From Gemmatimonadota bacterium (GTDB taxonomy: Bacteria; Gemmatimonadota; Gemmatimonadetes; Palauibacterales; Palauibacteraceae): 64,000 nucleotides of DNA. The position numbers and the translations under genes are program-made. This document shows, piece by piece, positions 8,226 through 16,402 of this stretch (position 1 is its first letter; each line of letters begins with the position of its first letter). The notes beneath the pieces are model-generated. The model ran no database searches and had not been told where the DNA came from. It was given only the letters and a program-made list of their open reading frames with translations. Location: the NCBI GenBank assembly GCA_021295785.1, contig JAGWBR010000018.1, forward strand, positions 34,725-98,724, written 5' to 3'.

Positions 8226-8950
8226 TTCGAGAGCGAAAACCCGAACACCATCAGTGCCCGGTCGACCTCGGGGTTCAGGATTACCTGCGAGAAGATCGGA
8301 AGCGAGAACGAGTCGGTGACGGCGAGCGAAGTGCTCCCCGTGACGCCGACGTTGACGATCCCGCCGCTGTCAAGGCCGTAGAAGTCGCTTTCGCCGGTCA
8401 CCCCTCCAACATGGGCCCGGACCGCAACGTCACCCTCGGCCAGCAAAAAGCCCGCCTCCACATAGGTGCCGCTGCCGTCGGTCATGGCGGCCACCATCAG
8501 GTCAACCGGAAAAATCTCCGGTCCGACGAAGGTCACCATCGCTTCGACGTTGTGGCTGTCCGCGTCTCCGAATCCCATGTCGGTTTCGGACCCGGGGAAA
8601 TAGTGGTCCCTCAGGGTGACCCCGACCGAAAGACCGGATTCCGATTTAACCGTGTACCCCACGTAGGCATCCGCCTCGTTGGCGGCTGAACCGAGGCCTT
8701 TCGTCGCCCCGGCGGCGGACACGGTGAACGAGCCCCATGCTCCGATTTCGAATCCGCCGTCCGAATAAGCCAGGGCGGGCTGCACGGAGAACGCCTCGCC
8801 GAAATCAAAGCCGCGCCACACGTAGCGCGACACGAAATCCGCACCGACGGTCCACTGGGCCACGGTCGGACCGGCAGAAGCGAACAGAAGGCCTGTGGCC
8901 AGGCCACAGGCACGAACACGCCGAAAATTACTGGTCTGACAATTGGCCAT
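8222..8950 (-). CDS. TorF-family outer-membrane beta-barrel protein
   Basis: A 242-residue protein with a signal peptide cleaved near ASAGPTVAQ (about residue 32), followed by amphipathic beta strands to the C-terminus, ending FGFSLSN, an aromatic-x-aromatic-like barrel end. The opening VSRYVWRGFDFGEAFSVQP is typical of TorF / Gcw_chp proteins (a strand with R-Y-x-W-R-G, then Q-P-x-x), a group of putative porins. The substrate is unknown. The stop at 8222-8224 overlaps the relic of the ABC-gene end. Transcription is in the same direction as the large operon upstream, 100 bases apart. Confidence 0.8.
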   Translation of the reverse strand: MANCQTSNFRRVRACGLATGLLFASAGPTVAQWTVGADFVSRYVWRGFDFGEAFSVQPALAYSDGGFEIGAWGSFTVSAAGATKGLGSAANEADAYVGYTVKSESGLSVGVTLRDHYFPGSETDMGFGDADSHNVEAMVTFVGPEIFPVDLMVAAMTDGSGTYVEAGFLLAEGDVAVRAHVGGVTGESDFYGLDSGGIVNVGVTGSTSLAVTDSFSLPIFSQVILNPEVDRALMVFGFSLSN

Positions 8951-9050
8951 TTGAGCTTCTCCCTTGGGCGGTTGGTAGTTCCAGGTTCGTTGGGTGATCG
9001 TTGGATTTGTTCGATTGGCAGCAGGCCCGCCAGGGGCACGTGAACCGAAC

Positions 9051-10835
9051 CTAGCCGGCCCGTGACTCCCCGCTGGAAGATAGCGCGTTGACTACCGGAC
9101 GCAGGCGGGCGAGCACCACCCGCATTGCCTCGCTGAGACCCACCTCCATCAGCACGCCCGACGCCTTTTCGTGGCCGCCTCCGCCCAGCCCCGCCGCCAC
9201 CTCCTGAACATCCGCGGGGCCGTTGGACCTGAACGAGACCTTGGTGCGGTTGTGCGAGAGCGCGCGGAACAATACGCCAACTTCAATTCCCTGCAGCCGC
9301 CGCGGGAAATCGACCAGCCCCTCCAGATCCTCCCACGTGGCCCCGGTCCTCTGGAGAGCACGGTGGTCCAGGGCAACCCACGCGATCCCCCCTTCGGACT
9401 GTAGCGAGCCCAGCGCCAGCTTGGTCAAGGCCATTCGGCCCATCGAAAACGTCCCGTACAGAACCCGGTAGAACTCGGACAAATCCACTCCGGCAGCCAA
9501 CAACTCGGCCACTATCCGGTGGGCGCGGGGAGTGGTGTTGGTGAACCGGAACGACCCCGTGTCGGTGGCGATGGCAATGTACAGGGCCTGTGCCTGCTTG
9601 AGGGTGATCTCACCTCCGTCCAGGGCTATCAGATCGTAGATCAGCTCGCCCGTGGCGCATGCGGTCGAATCGCGCAGGGCGATCTCCATCAGGTCAGGCC
9701 CGGTCGGTGGATGGTGATCGATCACAACGCCGCCAAGTCGCTCGGCGTGGGGGGCCAGCCCGCCCAACCGGCCCCTCTCGGCCGTGTCGAGGACCACCAT
9801 CGTATCGGCTTCTGACAGAAGGGCCTCCGCCTCCGGAGCGCGGGCGTGGGCCTCGGGAATTCCCTCGGTCAGAAAGGAGAGGTAGTCGGGGGCGGGGGTG
9901 GGGGTAACGATGGCTGCTCCGATGCCCCGGCCCTGCAACCACCGCGCGAGGGCGGCCATGCTGCCGTACCCGTCTCCGTCAGGGTTGACGTGAGTCGTGA
10001 GAACGACCCGACGTGCAGCGAGCAGGCGGTCGCGAATCTGTTCCAGGGCTTGGCGGCGGGGGGGCGGGGGGGGTTCGACAGGCTGTGGGGATCCGGCCTG
10101 GGAGTGCCGGGCCATTGGGCGATCCGCGATTTCCGCACCGCCAACCGCCTCCCACACGTGCCGGGCGGCGCTGGCCAAATCTTCAACGGATCCCTCGTTC
10201 ATGATCACGTGGTCCGCTTTGGAGCGTTTGTGATTCGGGTCCATTTGTGCTGCGTCCACGGCGTCAAAGTCGGTTTCCGTCCAGCCCCTGGCGACGGCTA
10301 GTTCCCTGCGCAGGTCCCGGTCGGCGTCCACAACAACAACCACCCCGAAGTCCCCTTCCATGCCGGTCTCGAAAAGCAGCGGAATTTCTTCCACCACAAC
10401 GGCCACGCCCTGCCCCACCAACTCGTCCAGGCGCTGCGCCCTGAGCCTGGCCACTCCAGCGTGCACCACCCTCTCCAGCCGCGACCTGGCCTTCGCATCC
10501 GCGAACACGATGCGGCGCATGGCTTCCCGGTCGAGGCGGCCGTCGGGGAGCAGGGCCGCATCCCCCCAGTGAGACCGAATCCGTTCGAGCGCCTCGGACC
10601 CCCGCCGGACTGCCTGGCGCGCCAGGTCGTCGGCGTCGATGCGGGCGGCTCCCCACTTCTCGAAGAGGCGTCCGACCTCGCTCTTCCCCGCACAAACACT
10701 GCCGGTCAGCCCGATCCGAAACGGACCGGAAGAGGAGCTGTCAGACGTCGGAGCAGTCTCCGTGCGGGTAGGGGTGGCTGCAGTGTGGACAGTGGCCCGC
10801 CTTGCAGCCGGCGATTCGCGGCGACTGGGGCGCAC
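9051..10835 (-). CDS. Fusion of dephospho-CoA kinase and NrnA-type DHH phosphoesterase
   Basis: One uninterrupted 594-codon frame carries two complete enzymes. Residues about 40-240 are CoaE, which phosphorylates dephospho-CoA in the last step of coenzyme A synthesis (P-loop GSVCAGKSE, IDADDLAR, a lid with KRSKADHVI). Residues about 268-585 are an NrnA-like oligoribonuclease/pAp phosphatase: HVNPDGDGYGS, VLDTAERG, VVIDHHPP (DHH), ATDTGSFRF and the DHHA1 motif GGGGHEKASG. The linker (about 243-265) is Pro-rich with six prolines. The GTG at 10835 overlaps the upstream MBL gene by 95 bases, so the first 38 residues may be over-called; no ATG lies nearer. An internal Met at the linker could also give free NrnA. 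Confidence 0.9.
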   Translation of the reverse strand: MRPSRRESPAARRATVHTAATPTRTETAPTSDSSSSGPFRIGLTGSVCAGKSEVGRLFEKWGAARIDADDLARQAVRRGSEALERIRSHWGDAALLPDGRLDREAMRRIVFADAKARSRLERVVHAGVARLRAQRLDELVGQGVAVVVEEIPLLFETGMEGDFGVVVVVDADRDLRRELAVARGWTETDFDAVDAAQMDPNHKRSKADHVIMNEGSVEDLASAARHVWEAVGGAEIADRPMARHSQAGSPQPVEPPPPPRRQALEQIRDRLLAARRVVLTTHVNPDGDGYGSMAALARWLQGRGIGAAIVTPTPAPDYLSFLTEGIPEAHARAPEAEALLSEADTMVVLDTAERGRLGGLAPHAERLGGVVIDHHPPTGPDLMEIALRDSTACATGELIYDLIALDGGEITLKQAQALYIAIATDTGSFRFTNTTPRAHRIVAELLAAGVDLSEFYRVLYGTFSMGRMALTKLALGSLQSEGGIAWVALDHRALQRTGATWEDLEGLVDFPRRLQGIEVGVLFRALSHNRTKVSFRSNGPADVQEVAAGLGGGGHEKASGVLMEVGLSEAMRVVLARLRPVVNALSSSGESRAG

Positions 10836-11508
10836 CGCAGACCCGGCACGGTTCGGTCAACCCCGCCAGGAAGGGATTGGTCTCGGCCTCCCGCGCCACG
10901 GTGGTGGAGCCTCCGTGCCCCGGATGCAGTCTGAACCCCGGCGGAAGCGACAGAATCCGCGACACGATTCCGTCAATAAGCGTCTGGAAGTCTCCGCCCC
11001 ACAGGTCGGTGCGTCCGATCGAACCGGCAAACACTGTATCGCCCACGAACGCCTGATCGTCCCCCACGAACACCACGTGCCCCGGGGAATGCCCGGGCAC
11101 ATGCCTCACCGACAGGTCGATCTCGCCGAACACGAGCCTGTCTCCGTCGCAGAGTTCCAGATCCGGCTTGGGCGGTTGTTCTACCGAAAGGCCAAAAAGG
11201 GCTCCCGATTCAACAGTGCGCTCGTAGACGGGAAGATCGGCACCGTGCAGATAGACCGGCGCATCCCACCGGCGTTTGAGCGCCGCCACCGCGCCCACAT
11301 GGTCAACGTGGGCGTGGGTCAGCAGGATCGCCGAAATGCGGTCGGTGGTCGTTTCCAGAGCCCGGATAATGCGCGTGGCCTGGGCACCGGGATCGATCAC
11401 CACGGTGTTGCCGCATGGCGCGGGGCCGAGGATGTAGCAGTTGGACTGGAACGCGCCGACCGTCAGGCGAGACGGCAGCAGCGCCGGGTTTGAAGTGGCT
11501 GTTGTCAA
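10741..11508 (-). CDS. MBL-fold hydrolase (glyoxalase II-like) with Cys-rich C-terminal tail
   Basis: The metallo-beta-lactamase domain has THAHVDHVG (HxHxDH), HVPGHSPGHVV, GDTVFAGSIGRTD and HPGHGGSTT, the full two-metal set of glyoxalase II-like hydrolases. A tail of about 35 residues carries C-x2-C, C-x4-C-x2-C and a last Cys (CRVCG..., CKAGHCPHC...), probably a zinc ribbon. This tail is unusual for the family. The start is uncertain: the frame is open to 11604 over the Fe-S carrier gene, but TTG 11508 lies just after that gene's stop and still contains the first strand. The gene 3' end overlaps the CoaE-NrnA start region. Confidence 0.85.
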   Translation of the reverse strand: MTTATSNPALLPSRLTVGAFQSNCYILGPAPCGNTVVIDPGAQATRIIRALETTTDRISAILLTHAHVDHVGAVAALKRRWDAPVYLHGADLPVYERTVESGALFGLSVEQPPKPDLELCDGDRLVFGEIDLSVRHVPGHSPGHVVFVGDDQAFVGDTVFAGSIGRTDLWGGDFQTLIDGIVSRILSLPPGFRLHPGHGGSTTVAREAETNPFLAGLTEPCRVCGAPQSPRIAGCKAGHCPHCSHPYPHGDCSDV

Positions 11509-11515
11509 ACCGCTG

Positions 11516-11875
11516 TCAAACCGCGAACGATGTCCCGCAACCGCAACTGCCGACCGCGTTGGGATTCTCGAAGGTGAACCCGCTGCCCTGGAAAGAGCTG
11601 GCATACCCGATGGCCACGCCGGCCAGGTACTGGGCGCTGAACGGATCGATCACGACTCGAACTCCCTCCGAATCGAACGAAAAATCGTCTTCACGCGGCC
11701 CGGCGTCCATGTCCAGGCCATATTCGAAACCCGAACACCCTCCGGGGATTACGCTCACCCGGAGCACGCCACTCTGGTCTTCCTCGGTGTCCTGTCCCGC
11801 CTGGAATTCGCGCACTTTCCGCGCGGCCTCCGGCGTCAGCGTGACCAGAGGTTCACCGATCTGGGTCTGACTCAT
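11516..11875 (-). CDS. A-type iron-sulfur cluster carrier (ErpA/IscA/HesB family)
   Basis: A 119-residue protein, family-sized, that delivers Fe-S clusters to client proteins. It shows the three ligand cysteines: PGGCSGF near residue 46 and SCGCG near residue 110, plus the FENPNAVGSCGCG tail typical of this group. It follows trxB with a 4-base start/stop overlap (ATGA at 11872-11875), so the two are translated together. Fe-S client candidates in this window include the aconitase and the NrfD-linked ferredoxin. Confidence 0.93.
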   Translation of the reverse strand: MSQTQIGEPLVTLTPEAARKVREFQAGQDTEEDQSGVLRVSVIPGGCSGFEYGLDMDAGPREDDFSFDSEGVRVVIDPFSAQYLAGVAIGYASSFQGSGFTFENPNAVGSCGCGTSFAV

Positions 11876-12822
11876 TGTTTCTGCTCCCTCAGATTCAACA
11901 GGTATTTCTCGGCCGCGAAAACCGCCGTGGTGGCATCGCCCACCGCCGTGGTAATCTGGCGGACCAGCTGAGACCTGGCGTCGCCCGCGGCAAACAACCC
12001 CGGGACCGAAGTCCGCATGTCGCGGTCCGTGGAAAGGTAACCCGCGCCGTCATGGTCGACGTGCTCCTCGATGATGCCGGTGTTGGGGGTGAAACCTATG
12101 AAGATGAAAACCCCCGTGGCGGCTATCTCCGATTCGTCGCCCGTGTTCACGTCCTTTACAACCACGCCGGTCGCACCGCGTTCGTCTCCGGTAATTTCCG
12201 TGACTACCGAATTCCACACAATTCTTGTCTTGTCGTGTTCGCGGAACCTGCGCTGGAGCAGCGCCGCTGCCCTGAGCTCGTCCCGCCGGTGGATCAGCGT
12301 GACAGAGCGCCCGTAGCGCGTCAGGAACTCGCCTTCCTCCACCGCCGCGTCCCCGCCCCCCACCACCACGATGTCTTCGCCGCGGAAAAACGCCCCGTCG
12401 CAGATGGCGCAGTAACTGACGCCCTTGCCCATGAATTGGGCTTCGCCGGGCACGTTGAGGGGGCGCGGTGTTCCGCCCGCGGTGAAGATCACGGCCGGTG
12501 CCCGGTATGTCTTCCCGCCCTCGGCCACCGCCAGGAATCGCCCCTCTTCGTCGCGCCGGAGCACTTCGATATGGGCTCGCTCAACCTCCACCCCGAACTT
12601 GGCGGCATGCCCGGCCATCTGGTCCGCGAGTTCCTGACCACCGACCTCCTCCACGCCGGGGTAGTCGTCTACCAGTTCGGTCAGTAGCAGCTGGCCTCCG
12701 GGGAGACCCGCTTCGAGCATCACCGCGCCCATCTCCGACCGGCCGGCGTAGAGGGCGGCGCAGAGCCCGGCGGGGCCCGCTCCCACGATGATCAGTTCGT
12801 GGTCGCGTATTTCCATTCGCAT
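11872..12822 (-). CDS. trxB: Thioredoxin reductase
   Basis: A low-molecular-weight NADPH:thioredoxin reductase of about 316 residues. FAD site VGAGPAGLCAALYAGR at the N-terminus, redox pair in YCAICDG, NADPH site VVGGGDAAVEE, and the FAD-end motif GLFAAGDAR. I chose the ATG at 12822 (MRMEIRDHEL); the open frame reaches 13023 but that part overlaps the PHP gene and has no family match. Even this start overlaps the PHP gene end by about 30 bases. It feeds electrons to thioredoxins and may support the OsmC or MBL-rhodanese chemistry nearby, which is only a guess. Confidence 0.94.
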   Translation of the reverse strand: MRMEIRDHELIIVGAGPAGLCAALYAGRSEMGAVMLEAGLPGGQLLLTELVDDYPGVEEVGGQELADQMAGHAAKFGVEVERAHIEVLRRDEEGRFLAVAEGGKTYRAPAVIFTAGGTPRPLNVPGEAQFMGKGVSYCAICDGAFFRGEDIVVVGGGDAAVEEGEFLTRYGRSVTLIHRRDELRAAALLQRRFREHDKTRIVWNSVVTEITGDERGATGVVVKDVNTGDESEIAATGVFIFIGFTPNTGIIEEHVDHDGAGYLSTDRDMRTSVPGLFAAGDARSQLVRQITTAVGDATTAVFAAEKYLLNLREQKQ

Positions 12823-13646
12823 CGCTTTTCGATCTGGTCCAGCCACTCTACCGGAACTTTCTCCGTGCCCGGCCCGGGCCGGTGACCTTCGGGGCCGTGC
12901 CAGTCGGACCCGCCGCTGGGCAGCAGGTCGTGTTGTTCGATCAGCTTGAGCGCCATCCGCCGCACGCCGGGGGAGTTGGACGGGTGCATGACCTCGATAC
13001 CGTCCAGTCCCTGTTCGATCCACTCCTTGATTAGTTCGACCGGGTAGGTGGTTCCGGGGTGGGCCAGAATCACGACGCCACCCGCTGCGTGCACCGCCTT
13101 GAACACGTCAGACGGCGGAATCGGCGCCTTGTCCAGGTAGGCCGGTCCCCCTTCTCCGATCCACTTGTCAAAAGCGTCGCCGATTCTCCTCACGAAACCC
13201 CGGCGGACCAACTCTCGGCCGATGTGCGCCCGAGTAACAGCCGCGTCCCCCGCCGCGGCCTCGACCTGCTCCATCCGCAGGGGAACGCCCACCGTGTTGA
13301 GCAGCCGCACGATTTCAACCGCCCGCCCGTAGCGGTAGTCCTTGCACTCCTTCATGAAACCAAGCAGGTCTTTTGAGTCTGGATCGAATCCGTAGGCCAG
13401 CAGGTGCGGCGCGTACCCGTCGATTCTGGCCGACAGCTCGGTCGCCGAAAGCAACCGCACGCCAAAGCGCCGGGCCGCCTCCCACGCCTCGTTGAGTCCC
13501 GCCACGGTGTCGTGATCGGACAGCGAAAGCCCAACCACGCCCGCGTGGACGGCCCGTTCGACGACGGCGGCAGGGGCCAGTTGCCCGTCGCTGGCCGTGG
13601 AGTGGAGGTGCAGGTCAACCTTGCCGCCGCCGGTGTTGCCGTTCAA
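12792..13646 (-). CDS. PHP-domain phosphoesterase (RNase AM / YciV-like)
   Basis: A 284-residue protein with the PHP metal motifs in order: DLHLHSTASDG (residues 11-21), LSDHDTVAGL, the conserved Glu in SATELSA, AHIGRELV, ILAHPG and GSDWHGPEGHRPGPG. This is the layout of YciV/TrpH-type enzymes, which hydrolyse nucleoside 3',5'-bisphosphates or trim RNA 5' ends. Its upstream neighbour's stop overlaps its start by 4 bases (13643-13646), and trxB begins inside its 3' end. Note that a second enzyme acting on 3',5'-bisphosphates, NrnA, lies in the same operon. Confidence 0.92.
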   Translation of the reverse strand: MNGNTGGGKVDLHLHSTASDGQLAPAAVVERAVHAGVVGLSLSDHDTVAGLNEAWEAARRFGVRLLSATELSARIDGYAPHLLAYGFDPDSKDLLGFMKECKDYRYGRAVEIVRLLNTVGVPLRMEQVEAAAGDAAVTRAHIGRELVRRGFVRRIGDAFDKWIGEGGPAYLDKAPIPPSDVFKAVHAAGGVVILAHPGTTYPVELIKEWIEQGLDGIEVMHPSNSPGVRRMALKLIEQHDLLPSGGSDWHGPEGHRPGPGTEKVPVEWLDQIEKRCEWKYATTN

Positions 13647-13885
13647 GCGTAAACTGGATAATCGGTGGGCGCACCCATCGACCTGGACTGCTCAAACAGC
13701 CCCTCCAGCGCCGCCCGGTCCAGATCTCCCAGGTCTCCAACCTGGTCCGCGCCGCCGACCACCAGCACCCGGTAAGGCCGCTGGTCACTCGTTGTGCAGA
13801 AGAAAACCAGCACCCGACGACCATTCTCCACGGTGTCTTCGATTCGCCACTGATCGCCGTCCGCCTTGAACGTCGGTCCCGCCAT
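13643..13885 (-). CDS. Small protein of unknown function
   Basis: An 80-residue acidic protein, ATG at 13885, stop overlapping the PHP gene's start by 4 bases (ATGA). The sequence (KADGDQWRIEDT..., RRVLVFFCTTSDQRPYRVLVV) suggests a small antiparallel beta sheet; it has no signal peptide or membrane segment. I do not recognise a family. Tight coupling makes it a likely real gene and a possible partner of the PHP enzyme. Confidence 0.65.
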   Translation of the reverse strand: MAGPTFKADGDQWRIEDTVENGRRVLVFFCTTSDQRPYRVLVVGGADQVGDLGDLDRAALEGLFEQSRSMGAPTDYPVYA

Positions 13886-13951
13886 TATCGGTAGCCTGTC
13901 TTCTTGAATGTGTCGTTTGTACTTCCGGGGGGCTGCCAGACCGCCGCCACG

Positions 13952-14425
13952 CTAACCCGAACCCGCCAGCGCCGCGATTGTCCCGTCCCTTGTCGGGATC
14001 GGCGATCCGTGGGGATCGGTAGCCGGGTCCCCGAGGTTCCTGGCCATCGCATCAATCAGGGTGTCGGAGGCGGAGTGCTCCAATCGCTCCGCCTCTTCAT
14101 GGACGTTGTCGACGGTGAAACCCAGTTTCTCGATCAGGTAAGACTCGATGACCCGGTGCCGCCGGATGATGCGCAGCGCTTGCAACTCGCCGCGGTCCGT
14201 CAGCTGAGCACCCCGATAAATCCTGTGGTCCACCAGCCCCCTGGCGGCCAGCCTCTTCACCATCTTGGTCACCGACGCGGCACTCAGTCCCAGCTCACCC
14301 GCCAAGTCGTTGGTGGACGCGAGGTCGTCCTCGCGGGTCAGTTTATAGACTGCTTTCAGACAGTCCTCAACGGCCCTGCTGGCCTCCATCCCGTCGGCGC
14401 GCGCCGGCCCCGCCCCGTCGCCCAT
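13952..14425 (-). CDS. DtxR/MntR-family metal-dependent repressor
   Basis: A 157-residue regulator. An N-terminal winged helix (TNDLAGELGLSAASVTKM) is followed by the dimerisation/metal-binding domain with VIESYLIEKLG, VHEEAERLEHSAS and DPHGSPIPT, which hold the conserved Glu, His and Cys-equivalent ligand positions of MntR/IdeR proteins. No SH3-like third domain is present, as in MntR. The true start may be ATG 14389 (MEASRAVEDCLK), as the first 12 residues look non-native. It should repress manganese or iron uptake genes, but none is in the window. It sits 6 bases after the M42 peptidase gene on the same strand. Confidence 0.9.
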   Translation of the reverse strand: MGDGAGPARADGMEASRAVEDCLKAVYKLTREDDLASTNDLAGELGLSAASVTKMVKRLAARGLVDHRIYRGAQLTDRGELQALRIIRRHRVIESYLIEKLGFTVDNVHEEAERLEHSASDTLIDAMARNLGDPATDPHGSPIPTRDGTIAALAGSG

Positions 14426-14431
14426 GAGCCG

Positions 14432-15574
14432 TCAGCCCCGCGCGGTCCGTGGCGGCGAGCGTTCCGCCCCGTCGAAACTGGCCAGGGTCAGGTACTTCGC
14501 CAACAGGCTCGCTGCCCCCTCCAGGTCCTCCAGGTCAATCATCTGGTTGGGGCTGTGCATGTACCGGTTGGGAACCGAGATCAGGGCCGTGGCGACTCCG
14601 CCCGCGACCGTGAAAATCGAATCGGCGTCGGTCCAGGAAGGCCCGGCCGAGGCCTGCCACTGCACTTCCAGTCCGCCCTCGCGCGCCGCGTCCGCCAGGG
14701 CGTTGGTCAGGTGCGCGTCCAGGTTGGAGCCGCGGCTCAGAACCGGGCCCCCGCCCAATTTCACATCTCCAAACCGGGCCTTGTCCGACTTGGGGTGATC
14801 GGTCGCGTGCGTGACATCGATCGCCACGGCGGCGCGGGGCGCGAGCCGAAACGCGCTCGGCCTCGCCCCGCCACCGCTGTTGAGCCCGATCTCTTCCCGG
14901 GTGGTTGCAACGGCCACGGCCCGCACGCTCTCCAGTCCGGCGTCTGCCGCCCGGCGCAGCGCCTCCAGGGCCACCGTCGCGCCGGCCCGGTCGTCCACCG
15001 ACCGCCCGGCAATCCTGCCCTGCCCCAGATGAAGCGTGTCGGACCGCACCACGCCAACATCTCCCACGGCCACCGCCTCCCGGGCCTCGTCGCCGCTGGA
15101 CACGCCGATGTCTACCCACAGATCCTTGAACGACACCGCTTTCTTGCGCTCGTCGGGGTCGAGCAGGTGGATGGCCCGTCGCCCCACAACGCCCGTTACG
15201 CCCGACTCCGGGGCCGCCGGCCCCGGGGCTGCGGCGGACGAAAGAAACTCAACCCTCTGGCCCACCAACACCTGGGTGTCCCACCCTCCGACGGGGCTCA
15301 CGAAAAGGAACCCGTCGTCGTCGATGTGGTGGACCATCAGACCGATTTCGTCGATGTGTCCCGCCAGCATGACCACGGGGGCATTCTCCGGTCCACAGGC
15401 CGCAAACGAGTTTCCGAGCGAGTCCACCCAGGTCTCACTGGCGAATTCGTCCGCAATGGACCGCCACTGCGCCGCGGCGGCGCTCTCAAACCCGGAAGGG
15501 CCGGGCGCGTCGAGCAGGCGGAGAAGAAACTCCCTGGTCCGCGATTCGGCCGCGGGCGCTGGCAAATCTGGCAT
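14432..15574 (-). CDS. M42-family metalloaminopeptidase
   Basis: A 380-residue cytosolic di-zinc peptidase of the M42 (glutamyl/endo-aminopeptidase, deblocking) family. Metal and catalytic residues are visible: GHIDEIGLMV, SVDDRAGATVALEAL, TTREEIGLNSGG, AIDVTHATDHP and MHSPNQMIDLEDL. ATG at 15574 shares a base with the stop of the upstream lipoprotein gene (TGATG), so translation is coupled. The frame stays open to 16318 upstream, but that part runs through the neighbour gene and has no match. Confidence 0.92.
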   Translation of the reverse strand: MPDLPAPAAESRTREFLLRLLDAPGPSGFESAAAAQWRSIADEFASETWVDSLGNSFAACGPENAPVVMLAGHIDEIGLMVHHIDDDGFLFVSPVGGWDTQVLVGQRVEFLSSAAAPGPAAPESGVTGVVGRRAIHLLDPDERKKAVSFKDLWVDIGVSSGDEAREAVAVGDVGVVRSDTLHLGQGRIAGRSVDDRAGATVALEALRRAADAGLESVRAVAVATTREEIGLNSGGGARPSAFRLAPRAAVAIDVTHATDHPKSDKARFGDVKLGGGPVLSRGSNLDAHLTNALADAAREGGLEVQWQASAGPSWTDADSIFTVAGGVATALISVPNRYMHSPNQMIDLEDLEGAASLLAKYLTLASFDGAERSPPRTARG

Positions 15575-16380
15575 CAGCCCGTCGGCGAGCCGCCGGACCC
15601 GGGCCGGACGAACAGCGAATCCGGGAGGTCGGGGTTGAGTTCCACATCGTCCACGCGAAGCTCTCGGTTCAACGAACCGTCGGCGTTGCGCCAGGTCCTT
15701 GTCAGCACGTACCTGAAGCGGCCGATCGACCCGTACCCCGTCCACCAGGTGCGGGAGCGGTTCTCGCCCCCCTCCGAGATGTAATGCACCTCCTCGGGAT
15801 AGGGGTCCTCGTCCCTGAACAGATAAAACCACTGGTCGCCCGGCTGTTGGCCCACACCGTCCCCGAAGGTCACCCTCATCTCGAATCCGCCCTCCGGGTC
15901 CGGGGACGCAACCCTGTTCACTCCGGGGTCCATGAGTTTGTAGGGGAGGCCGAACCAGTAGACCACGTCCCGGCCCACGTACTCGGACTCGTCCCACGCC
16001 CGGATTCCGGGGGCCAGCAATGAATCGTTGAGCGTGGCCCACATCTCCGAACCCGTGAAGACCTGCACGTAGAGCCCCTCGGCCTCCGGGCGTTCGATTC
16101 GCGTCTGTTCGACCCCGTCCATCTTCCTGTATTCCACCCGACGCGGGCGCATGCGCCGCACCGCGCCGGTTGAATCGAACCACACGGTCATGATCGTGTA
16201 ACGGGCCGAGGAAATGTCGTGCCAGGCGCCGAGTCCGCCCGCCGCATCCAGCCACTCGGCGGTCAGCGAATCTGCAAGCGCCTCCTCCGCGGTGGGTGCC
16301 ATGCCTGGTTCCCCGCAACCGGCCAGAACCGCCGCGCAGGCCGCCACCAAGCCCGTTCCGCCACTCAGTGCCTTGACCAT
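15574..16380 (-). CDS. Lipoprotein of unknown function
   Basis: A 268-residue exported lipoprotein: signal MVKALSGGTGLVAACAAVLAGC with a lipobox at LAGC (Cys 22). ATG 16380 follows an AGGAGG-like ribosome site. The mature part has paired strands (RRVEYRKMDGVEQTR, WFYLFRDEDPYPEEVHYIS, FRYVLTRTWRNADGS) similar to LolA/outer-membrane lipoprotein-type sheets that scan soil-type substrates, but I cannot name a family. Upstream, 22 bases away, is an MBL lipoprotein on the same strand. Confidence 0.75.
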   Translation of the reverse strand: MVKALSGGTGLVAACAAVLAGCGEPGMAPTAEEALADSLTAEWLDAAGGLGAWHDISSARYTIMTVWFDSTGAVRRMRPRRVEYRKMDGVEQTRIERPEAEGLYVQVFTGSEMWATLNDSLLAPGIRAWDESEYVGRDVVYWFGLPYKLMDPGVNRVASPDPEGGFEMRVTFGDGVGQQPGDQWFYLFRDEDPYPEEVHYISEGGENRSRTWWTGYGSIGRFRYVLTRTWRNADGSLNRELRVDDVELNPDLPDSLFVRPGSGGSPTG

Positions 16381-16402
16381 GCGTTCCTCCTCGTTAGAAT
16401 GC

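Noticed and set aside
13904..15784. Open frame of 626 codons on the plus strand over the DtxR and M42 genes
   Set aside because: The minus strand carries clear DtxR and M42 motifs; the plus translation is low-complexity Arg/Pro/Gly-rich noise.
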